Shown here piece by piece: positions 11,375-13,924 of a stretch of DNA of 13,924 nt; the stretch's first letter is position 1; every line of letters starts with the position of its first letter. Location: the NCBI GenBank assembly GCA_002690445.1, contig NZER01000389.1, positions 1 through 13,924 on the forward strand, written 5' to 3'. The position numbers and the translations under genes are program-made. This DNA comes from Candidatus Pacearchaeota archaeon. Lineage in GTDB: Archaea > Nanoarchaeota > Nanoarchaeia > Pacearchaeales > GW2011-AR1. Under the pieces are notes generated by a model. That model saw nothing but the letters and a program-made list of their open reading frames with translations, ran no database searches and was not told the origin of the DNA.

Positions 11375-12195
11375 ACTCTTTCTTTTTAGAAAAAAGAAAT
11401 TCCTCCGAAGTAGAAAAACTTAGATTGGGAAAACAACTCCATTGTTTTCCAAATAGGAAAGCGCAAGTTGCTATCTTCATTATAGTTGGGATTGTCTTGG
11501 TGGTGGGAATTATCATGGCAATTTTGTTTTTTGGCGGGGTTGATGTTCAGTTGAAGGAAGATCTGAATCCGGAGCAGTTTATTAGCAAGTGTGTTCGGGA
11601 TGCAGTAGAGCCTTCGGTAGGGGCGGTGCTTGGCGGCGGGGGGCGGGTTGGTCCGAGTTTTTTCAAAATGTATCAGGATGAGGAGTACAATTATCTTTGC
11701 TATAATAGGAATTATTATTTACCTTGTGTTAATCAGTATCCGCAGTTAAAAGAAATTGTGGAAGATGAAATTAAGCAGGACTCAAAAGGCAGGGTAGATG
11801 AATGTTTTGCTGCGCTGAAAAGAGAATCTGAAGATAAGGGTTTTAGTTTTGATGCTGGTGCTTTAGATTATGACATAGAGTTAGTTCCTAAGGCAGTGCT
11901 TATTAAAGTTGAGAAAAGGATTGACATTGTTAGGGAAGGTAATGCAGAGACATTTTCTGAATTTGATACGCGGATTTTGTCGCCGTTGTATGAACTGGCA
12001 GGAGCTGCGAGAGAGATTGTGAATCAGGAAAGCCAGTATTGTAATTTTGAATATAATGGCTTTATGCTGTTTTATCCGGAATTTGAGATTCAGAGAATTG
12101 ATGACGAGGACAAAATTTATTTGTTGACTGACAAGCGGAGTGGGAAGTTATTTAAATTTGCTGTGAGGAGCTGTGTGCTGCCGCCAGGAATATGA
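11359..12195 (+). CDS. Pilin-like (class III signal) single-span surface protein
   Basis: Residues 33-58 (RKAQ, then VAIFIIVGIVLVV and more) form a class-III or type-IV-pilin-like signal: basic residues, a small residue and Gln just before an N-terminal hydrophobic helix. This R/K-G/A-Q-V-x-x-F motif is frequent in DPANN surface proteins as far as I recall. If processed, cleavage would follow A35. The rest (60-278) is extracellular, with cysteines at 78, 114, 123 and 149 and more near the C-terminus. It includes SKCVRDAVEPSVGAVLGGGG (77-95), resembling the C-x-x-x-A/V region seen in that group. The first 32 residues are encoded by the second two-hairpin element, an odd N-terminal extension. 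A TTG at 11425 is an alternative start. It overlaps the HTH gene and lies 4 nt before the Cys-rich gene. Confidence 0.75.
   Translation: MVGEMNSFFLEKRNSSEVEKLRLGKQLHCFPNRKAQVAIFIIVGIVLVVGIIMAILFFGGVDVQLKEDLNPEQFISKCVRDAVEPSVGAVLGGGGRVGPSFFKMYQDEEYNYLCYNRNYYLPCVNQYPQLKEIVEDEIKQDSKGRVDECFAALKRESEDKGFSFDAGALDYDIELVPKAVLIKVEKRIDIVREGNAETFSEFDTRILSPLYELAGAAREIVNQESQYCNFEYNGFMLFYPEFEIQRIDDEDKIYLLTDKRSGKLFKFAVRSCVLPPGI
11376..11450 (+). repeat. Two-hairpin element, copy B (in the 5' end of the pilin-like gene)
   Basis: It starts CTC right after the HTH stop codon. Hairpin 1 (11379-11399) pairs TTTCTTTTT with AAAAAGAAA around AGA. The linker TTCCTCCGAAG (11400-11410) is followed by an A-rich stretch and hairpin 2 (11428-11450), GGAAAACAA with TTGTTTTCC around CTCCA. 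Relative to copy A, stem 1 differs at positions 2, 4 and 7, each time with the matching change on the other arm. It lies inside the open reading frame, so it is translated unless a downstream start is used. Confidence 0.75.
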
Positions 12196-12199
12196 GAAG

Positions 12200-13924
12200 A
12201 TGAAAAAAATAATTAGTTTAAGTGAGATTGGAATCTTAGTTTTGGCTGTGTTTGCGTTTGCATTTATTATTGCTGAAGGTAGTGTAGTTTTGGCTCAGCA
12301 GGATACTCAGGTTCAGTGTTGTGAGCTGACGCAGGAGGGTGGGATTTGCCAATCTATTATTGATTCTGGGGATTGTTCTGACGGAGCTCGACTGGCGCCA
12401 TCTGATTGTTCGGAAACATCTTATTGTGAAAAAGGATGTTGTATTGATAATGTTGAAGGAACTTATGACAAGAATGTGCCGCAGGGGCAGTGTGTTGGTT
12501 CTAATTCTGGATGGGTTGATGATGAAAATTGCAATGTTCCGGGAGCTGAGAAGGGGTGCTGTGTTTTGGGGGGCGGGAGTGCTTATGTAACTGATACGCG
12601 GTGCGGGCGGCTGGCTGAGTTGAGGGGGCTGGAAAAAGATTACAGGCAAAATTATGATGAGGCGCTGTGTTTTGCTTTGTCGCGGGCGCATGTTGGTGGG
12701 GCGTGTGTTTTGGAAACTAGCTCTGGAAGAGGTTGCAGGTTTGCTACATTGCAGGAATGCAACGGACTGAACGGGCAGTTTGCAGAAGGTTATTTATGCA
12801 CTGCTCCTGATCTAAATACAAGCTGCGAGAGGACTGATGAGACAACTTGTGTTGAGGGCAAGGATGAGGTTTATTTTTTAGATTCGTGCGGAAATCAGGC
12901 AAATATTTATGATTCAACTAAGGTGAATGACGATTCTTACTGGAATGAGGTTATTTTGCGGGCTGATTCTTGCAATGCAGATTCAGGTAATGCTGATTCT
13001 AAAAAGTGCGGGAACTGCAACAGGTTTTTAGGGGGAATTTGTGCAAGTGCTTCTGAAGATGGGTTTAATCCTTCTCAAGGGAACTTTTATTGTCAGGATA
13101 CGAGCTGTGAATTTCGAGGAGTAGATTATCAGAACGGGGAGTCGTGGTGTGTTTATGATGGGAAGATTGGCGGGGGGGATGATGTGGTTGGGAGCAGGCA
13201 CTGGAGATATGTTTGCACTAATGGGGATGTGCAGATTGAGCCGTGTGCTGATTATCGGCAGCAGATTTGTGTTCAGTCAGAAACTGAGTTAGGCGGGGGG
13301 GAATTTAAAAATGCAGCTTGCAGAATGAACAATTGGAGAAAATGTCTTGATTTTAATGATGGGGAAAACTTGAACAAGTGCGGGAATTTGGCTGATTGTT
13401 ATTTGAAAAAGATAAATTTTGCTGATAGTTTTAATTTTAATTATTGTGCTCCGAAATATCCTCCAGGTTTTAGTTTGACTGATTCGTGGGGTAAGCGGGA
13501 TATTTGCGGGCAGGCGACGCGGACTTGTGTTATTGAGTATAAGAAGACAAAGGGTGGGTGCAAGGTTGTTGATAATGGGGCGTGTGATGATGCTATTTTT
13601 ACTCAGGAGATGAATGACCTTTGCACGTCGCTGGGGGATTGCGGGGGTTATGTGAATGTGCTGGGAGCTTATAGTGGGGCAGGTTATAAAGTTTCTAAGG
13701 CGCCGGGATTAAGCCAGGTGTATATTAAGCAATTGGCAGCAAGAATTAAACCTGTGGCTGGGCTTTTTGCTAAACCAGAATTAGAAGAAATTCAAAAGCA
13801 GACACAGCAAGATGCTTATGTTGGAAATGATTTAGGAGGGCAGGGAGTTGCTTATGCTAATGCTGTGGCAGAGGCTGCTGCAGGGAGTGGGGGCGGCGGA
13901 AGTGGGGGTGGGGGGGGTGGTGGG
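12200..13924 (+). CDS. Very Cys-rich secreted protein, 3' end missing
   Basis: An uninterrupted frame of 575 codons starts at the ATG 4 nt after the pilin-like stop codon and is still open at the window edge. A signal peptide (about 1-34, LAVFAFAFIIAEGSVVLAQQ) is followed by at least 42 cysteines in the visible part, roughly one in fourteen residues. Many are in CC or C-x2-C contexts (VQCCEL, GCCID, GCCVLGGG, KCGNC). The first unit, C-x8-C with GG before the second Cys, recalls the module in the two left-hand surface proteins. The final visible residues become a Gly/Ser linker (about 562-575), possibly leading to a further domain or TM segment. I do not know the family. It is probably disulfide-bonded at the cell surface, with the pilin-like protein as partner or anchor (inference). 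Confidence 0.85.
   Translation, partial: MKKIISLSEIGILVLAVFAFAFIIAEGSVVLAQQDTQVQCCELTQEGGICQSIIDSGDCSDGARLAPSDCSETSYCEKGCCIDNVEGTYDKNVPQGQCVGSNSGWVDDENCNVPGAEKGCCVLGGGSAYVTDTRCGRLAELRGLEKDYRQNYDEALCFALSRAHVGGACVLETSSGRGCRFATLQECNGLNGQFAEGYLCTAPDLNTSCERTDETTCVEGKDEVYFLDSCGNQANIYDSTKVNDDSYWNEVILRADSCNADSGNADSKKCGNCNRFLGGICASASEDGFNPSQGNFYCQDTSCEFRGVDYQNGESWCVYDGKIGGGDDVVGSRHWRYVCTNGDVQIEPCADYRQQICVQSETELGGGEFKNAACRMNNWRKCLDFNDGENLNKCGNLADCYLKKINFADSFNFNYCAPKYPPGFSLTDSWGKRDICGQATRTCVIEYKKTKGGCKVVDNGACDDAIFTQEMNDLCTSLGDCGGYVNVLGAYSGAGYKVSKAPGLSQVYIKQLAARIKPVAGLFAKPELEEIQKQTQQDAYVGNDLGGQGVAYANAVAEAAAGSGGGGSGGGGGGG
13904..13924 (+). other. Candidate G-quadruplex motif at the right edge
   Basis: G5, T, G8, TGGT, G3 fits four G3+ tracts with loops of 1-4 nt. 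It codes the Gly linker of the Cys-rich protein. The window ends within it, mirroring the G-tract cluster at the left edge. Confidence 0.55.

Noticed and set aside
12236..12691. - strand frame of 151 codons opposite the Cys-rich protein
   Set aside because: Shadow of a continuous + strand coding frame that has a signal peptide and a regular Cys pattern.
1..13924. tRNA, rRNA, riboswitch or insertion-sequence genes
   Set aside because: I looked for cloverleaf-like segments, rRNA-like conserved blocks and transposase motifs and saw none. A tRNA or covariance-model scan was not possible by eye.

Overview
The window looks like archaeal chromosome, most likely from a small-genome DPANN lineage (Woesearchaeota/Pacearchaeota/Nanoarchaeota-like; this placement is inference). 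The sequence shows an archaeal PCNA clamp and an archaeo-eukaryotic primase in which the catalytic small subunit is fused to a C-terminal helical domain resembling the large-subunit domain but lacking its Fe-S cysteines. Archaeal TATA boxes lie about 25-28 bp before many start codons (leaderless transcripts), convergent genes abut or overlap by 3-4 bp, and there are three Cys-rich secreted proteins plus a class-III-signal (pilin-like) membrane protein. The + strand is G/T-rich almost throughout. Both window ends stop in G-runs that fit a G-quadruplex pattern, so this may be a whole contig whose assembly broke there.

Layout. 1-323: gene-poor, G-rich, with a tandem 16-bp repeat. 324-3591 (-): two-gene surface operon, a 618-aa secreted alpha/alpha-toroid-like protein followed by a 459-aa sequon-rich membrane-anchored protein, both carrying the same Cys module. 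3689-4111 (+): unknown acidic-tailed protein. 4108-5504 (-): RHH antitoxin, RelE/ParE-type toxin and a Cas4-like Fe-S nuclease, closely spaced, with no other cas genes and no CRISPR array. 5570-5646: a TATA box followed by a strong cUUCGg hairpin, either a small RNA or the primase 3' UTR/terminator. 5657-7210 (-): primase. 7295-7687 (+): degenerate response-regulator receiver. 7688-8008 (-): winged-helix regulator, divergent from PCNA (8107-8829, +); a perfect 10-bp inverted repeat brackets the PCNA TATA box between them. 8954-9988 (+): membrane-anchored trypsin-like protease. 10041-10452 (+): two small unknown ORFs in one unit. 10449-11021 (-): PIN-domain nuclease. 11192-13924 (+): operon of a small winged-HTH regulator, a pilin-like protein and a very Cys-rich secreted protein that runs off the end.

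The most unusual signal is a two-hairpin element present twice, directly after the PCNA stop codon (8835-8890) and directly after the small HTH gene's stop codon (11376-11450). The two copies share an AGA loop and a TTCC(C/T)CCGAAG linker, and their first stems differ at three positions that all remain paired. This points to a selected RNA or DNA structure. The second copy is also translated as the N-terminus of the pilin-like protein.

Functionally the window mixes a replication core (primase, PCNA, a possible repair nuclease) with cell-surface operons and defence or stress modules (toxin-antitoxin, PIN nuclease). Three small DNA-binding proteins (two winged-HTH and one RHH) each sit beside a palindromic site over a promoter, suggesting simple local autoregulation.
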